Part shown: positions 25,961-35,454 of the stretch, in pieces
Numbering within the stretch: position 1 is the first letter of the stretch
Layout: each line of letters starts with the position of its first letter
Assembly: GCA_030526295.1 (NCBI GenBank)
Contig: JAUNDA010000002.1
Span: 1-64,000, forward strand
Origin: Eubacteriales bacterium
Lineage (GTDB): Bacteria > Bacillota > Clostridia > Lachnospirales > Lachnospiraceae
Direction: 5' to 3'
Length of the DNA: 64,000 nt
The notes under the pieces: generated by a model
Databases searched by the model: none
Seen by the model: the letters and a program-made list of their open reading frames with translations, nothing else
What the model was told of the DNA's origin: nothing
Position numbers and translations under genes: made by a program

Positions 25961-27833
25961 TGTTTTCCGGTTCCTCTCCTTCTGTTGTTTTCTTAAAAAT
26001 ATCCATGAATTCCTTACCTGTAATCGTTTCCTTTTCGATCAGGTAGGCACTTATTTCATGAAGTGCTTTCATGTTATCCTTAAGAATATCCTTTGCCTTA
26101 GCGTAACCCTCCTCAAGTAAACGCTTGACAACCTTGTCGATTTCAGCCGCTGTCTCGTCACCACAGTTAAGCACCGTGCGTCCTGAAAGGTACATGTCCT
26201 GCTGCGATGCCAGTGCCATGAGCCCGAATTCCTCGCTCATGCCAAATCTTGTGACCATGTTTCTGGCAATCTCCGTTGCCTTTTCTATGTCATTTGCCGC
26301 ACCTGTAGTAACCGTGTCAAACACAAGTTCCTCTGCGGCCCTGCCACCGAGGGCAGTTACTATCATTGATTCAAGTTCCTTCTTTGTGTTGAGGTATTTT
26401 TCCTCCTCGGGTACCTGCATCACATATCCGAGCGCACCCATTGTCCTTGGAACTATTGTGATCTTCTGTACAGGCTCAGCATCCTTCTCAATGGCTGCGA
26501 TAAGCGCATGTCCGACCTCATGGTAGGAAACGATTTTTCTTTCCTCCTGTGAAAGGATCCTGTCCTTCTTTTCCTTTCCGACAAGCACAACCTCTACTGC
26601 CTCGAAAAGGTCCTTTTGGGATACTGCTGCCCTTCCGTGCTTAACAGCCGTGATTGCAGCCTCGTTTACCATGTTTGCAAGGTCAGCTCCGACAGCTCCG
26701 CTTGTAGCAAGGCCGATTTCCTCAAAGTTGACGCTTTCATCAAGCTTCACATTCTTTGAATGAACACCAAGAATTGCCATTCTTCCCTTTAAATCGGGCT
26801 TTTCGACTACGATTCTTCTGTCAAACCTTCCTGCACGAAGGAGTGCGGGGTCAAGAATCTCCGGTCTGTTTGTGGCACCAAGTACCATTATTCCCCTTGC
26901 GGGATCAAAGCCGTCCATTTCCGAAAGAAGCTGGTTTAAGGTCTGCTCCCTTTCGTCATTTCCGCCGGCTGAAAACTTCGATTCCCTCGATTTTCCTATT
27001 GCATCGATTTCATCGATAAAAACTATGCATGGTGCATTCTGCTCTGCCTGCTTAAAAAGGTCCCTTACCCTTGAGGCACCGACACCGACAAACATCTCTA
27101 CAAAGTCAGAGCCCGTGAGTGAGAAAAACGGAACTCCTGCCTCTCCTGCAACCGCCTTTGCAAGAAGTGTCTTTCCTGTTCCGGGAGGTCCCACGAGAAG
27201 TGCTCCCTTTGGAAGCTTTGCACCGATTTCCCTGTATTTTCCGGGGTTATGCAAAAAGTCCACTATCTCAACAAGGCTTTCCTTTGCCTCGTCACAGCCC
27301 GCAACATCGGCGAAGGTCACTCCTGTCGACTTCTGCATATACATCTTGGCATTTGATTTGCCAACGCCCATTATTCCGCCGGCACCACCGCTCATCCTCC
27401 TCATGAGGAAGATGTAAAAGCCGATGATTATGATAAATGGGAAGCTGTCGAGAAGAAGCTGCAGTAATACGGAATTACTGTCCTTTTTCTTCTGCAGGCT
27501 CTCTACACCGTTTTCGAGAAGAAACGCCGTTCGGTTCGGGTCCTCCATCTTTAATGTATAGTAGGTTACAACAGGCGAATACTTTGATGACGAGAGCTTT
27601 GTGTAAATCTCAATCTCCGTCTGTCCGACAACCGCCTTTGTTACCTCGCCCTCCTTAACCATTGTATAGAAGGTATCATAGCTTACCTCCTGCCTGGTTT
27701 TTGCGCGAAGGGCATTTCTTGCCATGTTTGTGATAAAGATTGCGGCAAGCACAAAAAAGAGTACTGTCAGCAATACCTTCGGGCTTTTTTTATTATTCTT
27801 TTTTGTGTCCTTCTCTCTATCTTCTAAATTCAT
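25941..27833 (-). CDS. ftsH: ATP-dependent zinc metalloprotease FtsH
   Basis: Membrane-bound AAA protease for quality control of membrane and short-lived proteins, 630 residues. Two membrane helices (19-36 and 121-144) enclose a small extracellular domain. The AAA module has Walker A GPPGTGKT (205-212), pore loop FVEMFVGVGASRVR, Walker B VFIDEID (261-267) and an arginine-finger region LLRAGRFDRR. The protease domain has HEVGH (428-432) and a downstream Asp ligand in AANDIEKAT. The C-terminal tail is acidic. It overlaps the DUF1846 gene upstream by four bases and the carboxypeptidase gene downstream by 20. Confidence 0.97.
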   Translation of the reverse strand: MNLEDREKDTKKNNKKSPKVLLTVLFFVLAAIFITNMARNALRAKTRQEVSYDTFYTMVKEGEVTKAVVGQTEIEIYTKLSSSKYSPVVTYYTLKMEDPNRTAFLLENGVESLQKKKDSNSVLLQLLLDSFPFIIIIGFYIFLMRRMSGGAGGIMGVGKSNAKMYMQKSTGVTFADVAGCDEAKESLVEIVDFLHNPGKYREIGAKLPKGALLVGPPGTGKTLLAKAVAGEAGVPFFSLTGSDFVEMFVGVGASRVRDLFKQAEQNAPCIVFIDEIDAIGKSRESKFSAGGNDEREQTLNQLLSEMDGFDPARGIMVLGATNRPEILDPALLRAGRFDRRIVVEKPDLKGRMAILGVHSKNVKLDESVNFEEIGLATSGAVGADLANMVNEAAITAVKHGRAAVSQKDLFEAVEVVLVGKEKKDRILSQEERKIVSYHEVGHALIAAIEKDAEPVQKITIVPRTMGALGYVMQVPEEEKYLNTKKELESMIVTALGGRAAEELVFDTVTTGAANDIEKATEIARNMVTRFGMSEEFGLMALASQQDMYLSGRTVLNCGDETAAEIDKVVKRLLEEGYAKAKDILKDNMKALHEISAYLIEKETITGKEFMDIFKKTTEGEEPENNEEEKL

Positions 27834-29299
27834 GGCTTCTTTTCGGCAATAGGTTCGCTTGTGAGCATGAGTCCGAGCTTTCCGGCCTCCTTAACATCCA
27901 CATGTGCGAGGATTTCCGATGTATGTGCCTGACAGCCCCTAAGCTTTGGAAGCTGCTCCATGGCAAGCTTTGCGTTGTTATTTGTTGCGGCACTCATTGA
28001 AAGTGCAATAAGTGTCTCATCAGAATGAAGAGCCGGATTCTTAGATCCGAGGTACTCAATCTTAAGACGCTGGATTGGCTCAATTGCCTCAGGTGAAATA
28101 ACCTTTACATCATGCTCAATTCCGGCAAGCTGCTTGAGTGAATTGAGGAGTGCAGCAGAAAGCGGTCCGAGAAGCTTTGTTCCGCCGCCTGTGATGATTG
28201 TGCCGTCTGCAAGCTCGATTGCGGCTGCAGGCTTCTTTTCCTTTGCGGCTCTTTCCCTTGTTGCGGTTACAACCGCCCTGTCGTTTGGAGTGATTCCTGC
28301 CTCCTGCATGAGAAGTTCAATCTTGTAGATTTCCTTCTCACTGCCCTTCTCCCTGAAGACTGCCTCGCAGGCCTTAAAGTATCTTCTTATTATCTCCTGG
28401 TTTGAGGCCTCCTTACATGCATCGTCATCATAGATGCAGTAGCCTACCATGTTTACACCCATGTCTGTAGGCGACTTATACGGGCTCTTTCCGTAGATTG
28501 ACTCAAAGGTTGCATTGAGTACCGGGAAGATTTCAACGTCCCTGTTGTAATTAACCGTTGTCTCACCATAAGCGGCAAGATGATACGGGTCGATCATGTT
28601 GAGGTCGTTAAGGTCAGCTGTAGCTGCCTCGTAAGCAAGGTTAACCGGATGCTTAAGCGGCAGGTTCCATACAGGGAAGGTCTCGAATTTTGCATAGCCG
28701 GCCTTTACGCCGCGCTTATTCTCATTGTAAAGCTGTGAAAGGCATGTTGCCATCTTTCCGCTTCCAGGACCCGGAGCAGTTACGATGACAAGAGGTCTTG
28801 TTGTCTCAACGAACTCATCCTTTCCGAAGCCGTTATCGCTTGTGATGAATGCCACGTTGTTGGGGTAGCCCTCAATCTTGTAATGTCTTGAAACCTTGAT
28901 TTTGATTTTTTCGAGTCTCTTAATAAAGCTGTCAACAGCCGGTGAAGCCTGGAACCTCGTGATAACAACATTATTTACCTCGAGTCCCTTTTTTCTGTAT
29001 AGCTTGATGAGTCTTACAACGTCCTCATCATATCCGATGTCAAGGTCACCCCTGACCTTCTTTCTCTCGATGTCCTCTGCATTGATTACCATAAGAACCT
29101 CTGCCTCGTCCTTAAGCTGTAAAAGCATGCGAAGCTTAGAGTCAGGCTGGAATCCAGGAAGTACCCTTGACGCATGGAAGTCGTCAAAAAGCTTTCCACC
29201 GAATTCAAGATAAAGCTTGCCGTCAAAATGACCGATACGTTCCTTGATTCTTTCAGACTGTATCTTCAGGTATTTTTCATTATCAAAACCGAGTTTCAT
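27830..29299 (-). CDS. DUF1846 family protein
   Basis: 489 residues fitting the DUF1846 family (PF08903), whose members are about 490-500 residues and of unproven function. Recognisable segments are the N-terminal KYLKIQSERIKERI and FGGKLFDDFHASRVLPGF, a nucleotide-loop-like VTAPGPGSGKMATCLSQLY (about 173-191), YETTV-like DPYHLAAYGETTVNYNRDVE, and GYCIYDDDACKEASNQEIIRR. The GPGSGK element suggests phosphate or nucleotide binding. It is followed by ftsH with an ATGA overlap. Confidence 0.9.
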   Translation of the reverse strand: MKLGFDNEKYLKIQSERIKERIGHFDGKLYLEFGGKLFDDFHASRVLPGFQPDSKLRMLLQLKDEAEVLMVINAEDIERKKVRGDLDIGYDEDVVRLIKLYRKKGLEVNNVVITRFQASPAVDSFIKRLEKIKIKVSRHYKIEGYPNNVAFITSDNGFGKDEFVETTRPLVIVTAPGPGSGKMATCLSQLYNENKRGVKAGYAKFETFPVWNLPLKHPVNLAYEAATADLNDLNMIDPYHLAAYGETTVNYNRDVEIFPVLNATFESIYGKSPYKSPTDMGVNMVGYCIYDDDACKEASNQEIIRRYFKACEAVFREKGSEKEIYKIELLMQEAGITPNDRAVVTATRERAAKEKKPAAAIELADGTIITGGGTKLLGPLSAALLNSLKQLAGIEHDVKVISPEAIEPIQRLKIEYLGSKNPALHSDETLIALSMSAATNNNAKLAMEQLPKLRGCQAHTSEILAHVDVKEAGKLGLMLTSEPIAEKKP

Positions 29300-29330
29300 G
29301 TCCCATCCCCCACTAATGGAATTTATTCAT

Positions 29331-29368
29331 ATAAAATTAAAAAGTGATGACGCATTTAACGCCATCAC
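29331..29368 (-). terminator. terminator after the Gx/HepT-like gene
   Basis: Minus strand GTGATGGCG (29368-29360) pairs with CGTCATCAC (29352-29344, one G-U pair), followed by TTTTTAATTTT. The remaining bases to 29447 hold a 20-bp near-palindrome flanked by TTTAGT and ACTAAA, whose role is unclear. Confidence 0.7.
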
Positions 29369-29447
29369 ATTAAATACTCAGTTTAGTATTTTAACACTAA
29401 ATATTGTGTTTGTACACCTACTGCATACAAAAGAACAGATGATTTTA

Positions 29448-29951
29448 TCAGATTCTTTTTACAATTTTCTCAAGTCTCTTGATAAGGATACCCGAGATGA
29501 TTCCGATAACGACACCGCATATGAGACCGAGCACAAAAAGCATCGGAAGCTCGAGAAGTACACCTGTTCCGGCAAGAAACGCTGCCATTATGAGCTGTCC
29601 GACGTTATGCATTACTCCGCCGACCGCACTTACTGCCACCTCGTTGAAAAGCCCTGTCTTCTTTAAAAGCACCATCGAGATAAATGAAAGCAGGAGTCCT
29701 GCAAGTGAATAAAGAAGCGCCGCACCGTTACCAAATAAAAGTGCTGATAAAACGATTCGCAGGGCTCCGATGAACATGGCCTCCTTTGTACCAAGCACAT
29801 AGAGGCTAAACATCATTGCCATGTTTGCAAGGCCTATCTTGGCTCCCGGAACACCAAGGTTAAACGGAAGCATGCTCTCGACATACGAAAGAATAAGTGC
29901 AAGCGATGTCACAAGACCAAGTATGCAGATTTCCTTTGTTGTTTTTTTCAT
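29448..29951 (-). CDS. Gx transporter / heptaprenyl diphosphate synthase component I-like membrane protein
   Basis: About 167 residues with five or six hydrophobic segments, matching the Hpre_diP_synt_I family (PF07456), now usually called Gx transporter family: GLVTSLALILSYVESMLP, GAKIGLANMAMM, GGVMHNVGQLIMAAF. Likely an ECF-type substrate-binding membrane subunit; a direct prenyl-synthase role is doubtful. The ATG at 29951 has AGAAGGA seven bases upstream. An ATG at 30008 overlaps the YfhO stop as TAATG and would add a very basic 19-residue leader; both are possible. The usual NusG-II-domain neighbour is not seen. Confidence 0.82.
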   Translation of the reverse strand: MKKTTKEICILGLVTSLALILSYVESMLPFNLGVPGAKIGLANMAMMFSLYVLGTKEAMFIGALRIVLSALLFGNGAALLYSLAGLLLSFISMVLLKKTGLFNEVAVSAVGGVMHNVGQLIMAAFLAGTGVLLELPMLFVLGLICGVVIGIISGILIKRLEKIVKRI

Positions 29952-30007
29952 GTTTATGTCCTTCTGGCGTTTTTTACGCTTCTGCCTGTATTTTTTTGAT
30001 TTTATCA

Positions 30008-32872
30008 TTATTTATCAGAAGACTCGCCCATTATGAAAACAGGAGTTTCGATTTTTCTTTCCGTCTCTTCCGTCTGGTCCATATTGCCAGCAGACTCTAT
30101 AGCCTCTTCATTTTGAACTGGCTCGCAGGTCCCGTCCTCTACCTGTCGGGAGTCCTCCCCCTCTACGGTCACGAAATCCGGTTCCATATAAGCATCCTCA
30201 GCAGTCTCAGCTGCTTTATCTGCCTTATCCGCATTAATCACTTTGGATTCTTTATCCATAGAAAGCTCTTCCGGTTCAAACTCCTCCAGGTGCCCGCTGC
30301 CATCAGTATCAAGCTCTGTAATGAATCCCTCATCGCCATGCTTTCTGATTTCGAGCTCCGTAAGCATCTCCTCAGCTGCTTTTTTCCTTCCCCTAAGGTC
30401 AAGGAAAATGATTAATAGGAGTCCGAGAAGCGAAATTGCTGAAATGATTAAGCCAAGCTTAAGTCCCTTAGGAACATAGTTAATCGAAATCTCATGTGTT
30501 CCGGCAGGGATTCTCACACCTGTAAGGGCATCTGCGATGATTCGTATCGGCTGAACCTTTTCTCCGTCAACCATGAATGTAAAGCCCTCATCAAACGGAA
30601 TGCTAAGGCACATGATTGCACTGTCTCCTATATAGCCAAGTGCCGAAGGATCAACTGTTACCGTGCCCTTTATCTTAGCATCACTAAACTCGGTGATTTC
30701 GAGTGTCTGTGCATTTAAGATGTCATACGCATCCTTGAGTGCGTCATAATCGAACCTGTACACCCTCATGTTCATGTCCTTACCCTCGGTCTCTGACTTA
30801 AACCTCAGGAAATCGCCCTCCTTAAGGGTACCAAGCTCAATGTAATATCTTCTGTCGAGATTGTCATATGTCTTCTGTCCGGCCGGATATGTAACCGATA
30901 CCTTCTTTACACTGCTGTTTGTGACGTAGGCATAGTAATCGCCGTCCTGTGATATTGTAAGTGAGTATTCATCCTTATTAAGATTTCCAGCTGACTCCTC
31001 AATGAGGAATTTCGATACCCTTAAGTCAGTCGCAAGTGTGTTTTGAAGAAGCGTCGGGTTTTCATTGCTAAACGCCACATCCTTTGACATTGATACGGGA
31101 AGCATGAAGCCAAGCGGAAGTGCATACTTATTCCTGTAAAGGTAGGTATTACCGCTTGATTTTACAAATTCCCTGCCCTGTGACTCTGCCGGTTCATCTG
31201 TAAAGAGCGCATATTTTACACCAAAAAGCATGTCAACAAGAGGTGTTGCACCCGTTATCGAGTATGCATTGGTGCTTGCCTCCGAGCCCATCTTCTTAAA
31301 GAGTGATGTAAGCTTTGCATCGGCAACCGATGAGAACATCGAAACAGACGGGAAACTCATCCATGCTCCGTCATTCTTTGTCTTACGGCTAATCTTTTCA
31401 AACCTGTAAAAGCCAGGGTCCTCTGCCTTAATGTCAGAAACAAGCTCCCTGACATCCGCATTGTCCTTTGTATATGCCGTTCTCGAGGTTGTTGTAAGCG
31501 ATGTGACCGATGTGTTTACAGTCACCTCAATGCAGGTAACGGCAAGAATCAGCGCATAGGCATATGTCTTCTTAAGCCTGCCCTTCTTCTCAAGGTACAT
31601 GAAAAGGGCATAGAGTGCCACAAACAAAAGGGCAAGATAGAAGGAATAGATATAGTAATACTTTGTATCATAGCCCTTCTGGCAGATGAGGATAAACATA
31701 GCCGCCACCATAAGTGCAGTACCTATATCCTTAAGCTCCACATTCTTTCTTTCCATATATGCACGGTAGGCCATGTAGATTGCCAGGAAGACAAAGAGAA
31801 AGCTCTGCCTTGCAGGAAGCGAATTCGGATAATGAAGTCCGTGCCAGATGTAATTGAATACGTTTATTGAGAAGCTTGCAATGAGGAAAAGCTCCGTTAT
31901 GACAAATACTGCCTTTTCCTTTACGCTTATCTTTTTGTTCATGAGATAAAGCGGGAAAAGAAGAAGTACTATCGAGCCAGAGTAAATATTCGGCCAGTGG
32001 TTAAGTCCCTGCTCTGTATTTACTGCAGGAAGCATTCTCGAAAGCACCTCAATGATGCTAAAATACTCAGTCCACTTTGTCGGGAAGGTTGAGTCAGCAG
32101 CCGCTGTAAGACTAAGTGCATAAACCTCAGGAATGAGGATTACCATTGCAAGTCCGCCAGCTACAAGCGAGGTAACTCCAAACCTCAGCGCCCTTTCGAC
32201 AAACACCCTAAAACTTCCAGGTGTACTAAGGATATTTAGGATCACAAAGTATATCACAAGGAATGCACATATCATTATCGATATGTAGTAGTTTGAAAAG
32301 ATGCATATCCCAAGTGAAACCGTGTAAAGGATCATCTTCCTCTCATTTACAAGCTCCTCGAGTCCGTAAATGATAAGCGGGAAAAGAACTATGCAGTCAA
32401 GCCACATGAGGTTCCAGTAATAAGCGCATACATATCCGGAAAGTGCATAAAGGATTCCGAATACTGCTGCAGAAAGCTCTGCCTTTCCTGATTTTTTCGA
32501 AAGATACCAGGTCTCGGCAACACTGGCGAGTCCTATCTTTACGATTACGGTAAGCATCATGAACTCAATCACATATTTACTGCTCACAAGTCCGACAAGC
32601 CAGTTGACAGGTGAAGCCAGGTAGTAGGCATAGATTGCGGTGAAATTTACTCCCATTCCGACATTCCATGTATAGAAAAGTGAGCCACCGTTCTGAAGCT
32701 TGTTTCTAAGCTCCTGCATAAACGGTGCATACTGGTGATACATGTCAGTCTTTAAAAAGCACTGCTCACCGAGCGGCCAGACACTGCTTGCAGCATAAAT
32801 AAGCACCACCACAAAAACGGGGATGAAGAATGCTGCAAGGTACATTAACTTTTTTTCTTTACTGTTTTTCAT
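30008..32872 (-). CDS. YfhO family membrane protein
   Basis: 954 residues. The first 440 hold about 12 membrane helices in the GT-C-like arrangement of YfhO proteins, with the acidic loop TDMYHQYAPF (43-52) after the first helix and SGYVCAYYWNLMWLD further on. An extracellular beta-rich domain follows (about 445-820), then one more helix (LGLIISAISLLGLLLIIFL, near 830) and an unusual acidic cytoplasmic tail of roughly 115 residues. YfhO in Firmicutes is implicated in glycosylating lipoteichoic acid; that role here is inference. Overlaps the GtrA gene upstream by 14 bases. Confidence 0.92.
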   Translation of the reverse strand: MKNSKEKKLMYLAAFFIPVFVVVLIYAASSVWPLGEQCFLKTDMYHQYAPFMQELRNKLQNGGSLFYTWNVGMGVNFTAIYAYYLASPVNWLVGLVSSKYVIEFMMLTVIVKIGLASVAETWYLSKKSGKAELSAAVFGILYALSGYVCAYYWNLMWLDCIVLFPLIIYGLEELVNERKMILYTVSLGICIFSNYYISIMICAFLVIYFVILNILSTPGSFRVFVERALRFGVTSLVAGGLAMVILIPEVYALSLTAAADSTFPTKWTEYFSIIEVLSRMLPAVNTEQGLNHWPNIYSGSIVLLLFPLYLMNKKISVKEKAVFVITELFLIASFSINVFNYIWHGLHYPNSLPARQSFLFVFLAIYMAYRAYMERKNVELKDIGTALMVAAMFILICQKGYDTKYYYIYSFYLALLFVALYALFMYLEKKGRLKKTYAYALILAVTCIEVTVNTSVTSLTTTSRTAYTKDNADVRELVSDIKAEDPGFYRFEKISRKTKNDGAWMSFPSVSMFSSVADAKLTSLFKKMGSEASTNAYSITGATPLVDMLFGVKYALFTDEPAESQGREFVKSSGNTYLYRNKYALPLGFMLPVSMSKDVAFSNENPTLLQNTLATDLRVSKFLIEESAGNLNKDEYSLTISQDGDYYAYVTNSSVKKVSVTYPAGQKTYDNLDRRYYIELGTLKEGDFLRFKSETEGKDMNMRVYRFDYDALKDAYDILNAQTLEITEFSDAKIKGTVTVDPSALGYIGDSAIMCLSIPFDEGFTFMVDGEKVQPIRIIADALTGVRIPAGTHEISINYVPKGLKLGLIISAISLLGLLLIIFLDLRGRKKAAEEMLTELEIRKHGDEGFITELDTDGSGHLEEFEPEELSMDKESKVINADKADKAAETAEDAYMEPDFVTVEGEDSRQVEDGTCEPVQNEEAIESAGNMDQTEETERKIETPVFIMGESSDK

Positions 32873-33374
32873 CTTTTTTAAAAATCACAAGCTTACTTGC
32901 CACATAGTTGAAAACCAGGTTGAATGCCGAGCCTATAAGCTTGGCAATGTATTCTATAAACGGTACGGAACTAAAGCATGCCACTATTAATCCCTGTCCT
33001 ACGAGTGTGATGACACCCGATATGATTCTTGCCGCAAGAAAGGCCACAAGCTCCCTTACAAGGTATGAGGGCTTAAAATTCCTGTTCCTGAAAACAAAAA
33101 CCTTGTTTGTGATATATGCAAACAAAACCGCAACTGCCCACGAAACTGCCTGTGCGATTGTCGATGAGCGCTCAACAACCATTCCGCCCATCTTGAGCGA
33201 TTCGTTAAGCAGCATGTAAACAACGTAATCGACAAGTGTTGTCAGTACTCCGACAATTACGTAAACAATTGTTTCCCTGTTAAAAATCTTCGCTATGAAG
33301 TTTTCTGTATTCTCGTTCTTCACGAAGTCTCTCTTCTCTTCTTCTCTTAAATCTTTCTCTTCTCTTTTTCTCAT
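32859..33374 (-). CDS. GtrA family membrane protein
   Basis: Up to 171 residues, with four membrane helices in the GtrA pattern (VIVGVLTTLVDYVVYMLL, AVSWAVAVLFAYITNKVFVF, then two more, ending NYVASKLVIFKK). GtrA proteins are thought to move polyprenyl-linked sugars across the membrane for glycosylation, fitting the neighbouring YfhO gene. The ATG at 33374 would overlap the carboxypeptidase gene by 95 bases; a GTG at 33323 would shorten the overlap to 44. The region is purine-rich, so the true start is uncertain. Confidence 0.85.
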   Translation of the reverse strand: MRKREEKDLREEEKRDFVKNENTENFIAKIFNRETIVYVIVGVLTTLVDYVVYMLLNESLKMGGMVVERSSTIAQAVSWAVAVLFAYITNKVFVFRNRNFKPSYLVRELVAFLAARIISGVITLVGQGLIVACFSSVPFIEYIAKLIGSAFNLVFNYVASKLVIFKKDEKQ

Positions 33375-34656
33375 CCATTCGGCGCTTTACAAAATAAAGA
33401 ATCACCAGAACGATAAGAGATGCAGCTAGTCCGAGCAGTGTAAAGAGGATAACCCTTCCAAGGTCAATGCCAGCCTTCTGCTCAACCCTGTCCTCCTTCT
33501 GTGTCTCGAGCGTCTCCTCTATTCCGATTGTCTGCTCATAGATGTTTTCAAGGTCTCCCTCTCCTACAAGCCTGTCGCAGTATTTGAAATTAACATGCGC
33601 GATTCCCGGTCCCTTGCCATATTCGAATTCGCACTTAAGGTCATCCGTTGATGCCCCAACCGGAAGAATAAGCTTTGGGTCCTCCAAAAATTTAAGAATA
33701 GCCTCATTCTCCTTTACGGCCTTATCGAGTACAAGCTCCTCAGTGATTCTTAAGGACTTAATAAGCTCGTCACCGTCGGGAATCACTCTTTCGAAATTGA
33801 AAAATCCGAAATTAAGGAGTGCCTCTGTATCGGTATAGTGGTATGGCTTCTGGTCCTTAAGACATACAACCACAAGGTTTCTTCCCTTCTCCGTTGCACA
33901 TGTTACAAGCGTGTTTCCTGCCGCTGATGTAAAGCCTGTCTTTCCTCCGATTACCCTCTCATCTGTATACTCGGTTCCGCTTTTAATCATCTGGTGTCCG
34001 ATTGTCACAGTGATACCGTTTGGGTGTCCTGTTGTCGGCCCGATCTTGGCTGTTTCCTCGGCTTCAATCTCAAGGAATACAGGCTCCTTCATGATCCTTG
34101 CGCCGATAAGTGCCATGTCATATGCAGTTGTCACATGCTCTGAATCTGTGAGTCCCGATGGGTTTCTGAAATTCGAGTTAAGGCAGCCAAGTTCCCTTGC
34201 CCTCTCATTCATCCTTTCGGCAAAGGCCTCAATGCTTCCTGAAACATGCTCTGCAAGGCCGTTTGCCACCTCGTTTGCACTCTTAAGTAAAAGTGCCTCA
34301 AGGCATTCCCTTACAGTCAGCGTATCTCCCTCCTTGCAGCCGATTGTCACGGCGCCTGATTCGAGGTTAGAGACAGCCGTCTTTGAAAAGGTTACGGTAT
34401 CGTTAAGGTTACATTCCTCTATTACGATAAGTGCTGTTAAAAGCTTTGTGATGGAGGCCGGATAGCGTTTTGAGTGAACCTCCCTGCCCCAGAGAATTGT
34501 TCCCGTGTCAGCATCCATGACAATGGCGGTAACAGCCTTGATTTCACTGTTCATAACAGGCCATGAGCCCTGTGCGAATGCAGTACCCGAAATAAGCATG
34601 CAGATGACAAGTGCACCTACCAGAACCCTTTTGATTTTCTTAAATGCTTTTATCAC
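33280..34656 (-). CDS. D-alanyl-D-alanine carboxypeptidase (S11), membrane-anchored
   Basis: 458 residues. Signal peptide 1-29, S11 catalytic domain with SITK (68-71), SAN (126-128) and KTG (about 238-240), a beta-rich C-terminal domain, then a membrane helix near 405-425 and a strongly basic Arg/Lys/Glu tail. It trims the terminal D-Ala from peptidoglycan stem peptides at the outer face of the membrane. All three active-site motifs are intact, unlike the paralogue at 24461-25960. The tail codons overlap the start of the GtrA gene. It begins one base after the glycosylase gene ends. Confidence 0.93.
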   Translation of the reverse strand: MIKAFKKIKRVLVGALVICMLISGTAFAQGSWPVMNSEIKAVTAIVMDADTGTILWGREVHSKRYPASITKLLTALIVIEECNLNDTVTFSKTAVSNLESGAVTIGCKEGDTLTVRECLEALLLKSANEVANGLAEHVSGSIEAFAERMNERARELGCLNSNFRNPSGLTDSEHVTTAYDMALIGARIMKEPVFLEIEAEETAKIGPTTGHPNGITVTIGHQMIKSGTEYTDERVIGGKTGFTSAAGNTLVTCATEKGRNLVVVCLKDQKPYHYTDTEALLNFGFFNFERVIPDGDELIKSLRITEELVLDKAVKENEAILKFLEDPKLILPVGASTDDLKCEFEYGKGPGIAHVNFKYCDRLVGEGDLENIYEQTIGIEETLETQKEDRVEQKAGIDLGRVILFTLLGLAASLIVLVILYFVKRRMDEKKRRERFKRRREERLREEREYRKLHSEDF

Positions 34657-35454
34657 TTAAATGCTCACTCCCCTTAGTCTTGCATAATTAAACATGTACT
34701 GCTGGAGGACGCCCGCATATTTCTCATACTCCTCTGGCAGGCTTCCACCGTATTTTATGTCGATGACCCTCTTCATCCACACATCAACAGGAACAGTGTC
34801 CAGCCTGTGATAGCCAAAAAGTGCGATGCATGAGGCCACCTTTATTCCGACTCCCTTTAATTCCATAAGCTTTTCAATAAGAAGTGGTGTCGGATATTCA
34901 TTAAGTTCATTAAGATTGAGACTTCCCGCAGCCACCTCCTCGGCTGCGTTTCTAACATACTCGACCCTGTATCCAAGTCCACATGACGAAAGAATGTCAG
35001 TGTCTGCCTGGGCAAGCCTTGCGGGATTTGGAAATGCCCCGTCCTCTCCAAGCATACTGCTAAGCCTTTCAATCGAGGTCCTTATTGCAGGAACCGATTT
35101 TCTCTGTGAAATGATAAAGGAAATGAGCATCTCATACGGATCCTGGTTAAGGATTCTTATGCCGTTTCCGAATTCGATCGCCTCCTTAAGGAACTCATCT
35201 TCTGGAAGGCATATCCTTTTATACTGTTCATAATCAGTATCAAGATCAAAATAATGTCTCCAGATTTTCTCAAACTCCTCCTCGGTGCATGAAAATCCGA
35301 ATTCGTTTCCACCCTCCTCGGTCACGGAGAGTTTTTTTCCGAATGCAATGAGACTGTATTCATTCTCACCTGTTTTTGTCATTCGAAAGCACTGGCCTGA
35401 CTCCGCGATTGCGGCAGGTGAGAAGTCATTTATTGTTTTTATCATCTTACTCAT
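34657..35454 (-). CDS. OGG1-type 8-oxoguanine DNA glycosylase / AP lyase
   Basis: 265 residues of the HhH-GPD superfamily. N-terminal GQCFR (20-24) is typical of OGG1; the hairpin-helix-hairpin LMELKGVGIKVASCIALFG carries the Schiff-base lysine (K205) and VPVDVW the catalytic aspartate (D224). No iron-sulphur cysteine cluster is visible at the C-terminus, which argues against endonuclease III or MutY. It removes 8-oxoguanine from DNA. Starts by ATGA overlap with the lipoprotein gene and is directly followed by the carboxypeptidase gene. Confidence 0.93.
   Translation of the reverse strand: MSKMIKTINDFSPAAIAESGQCFRMTKTGENEYSLIAFGKKLSVTEEGGNEFGFSCTEEEFEKIWRHYFDLDTDYEQYKRICLPEDEFLKEAIEFGNGIRILNQDPYEMLISFIISQRKSVPAIRTSIERLSSMLGEDGAFPNPARLAQADTDILSSCGLGYRVEYVRNAAEEVAAGSLNLNELNEYPTPLLIEKLMELKGVGIKVASCIALFGYHRLDTVPVDVWMKRVIDIKYGGSLPEEYEKYAGVLQQYMFNYARLRGVSI

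Noticed and set aside
26872..27417. 181-codon open frame antisense to ftsH
   Set aside because: Lies wholly within the conserved AAA domain of ftsH; no initiation signals.
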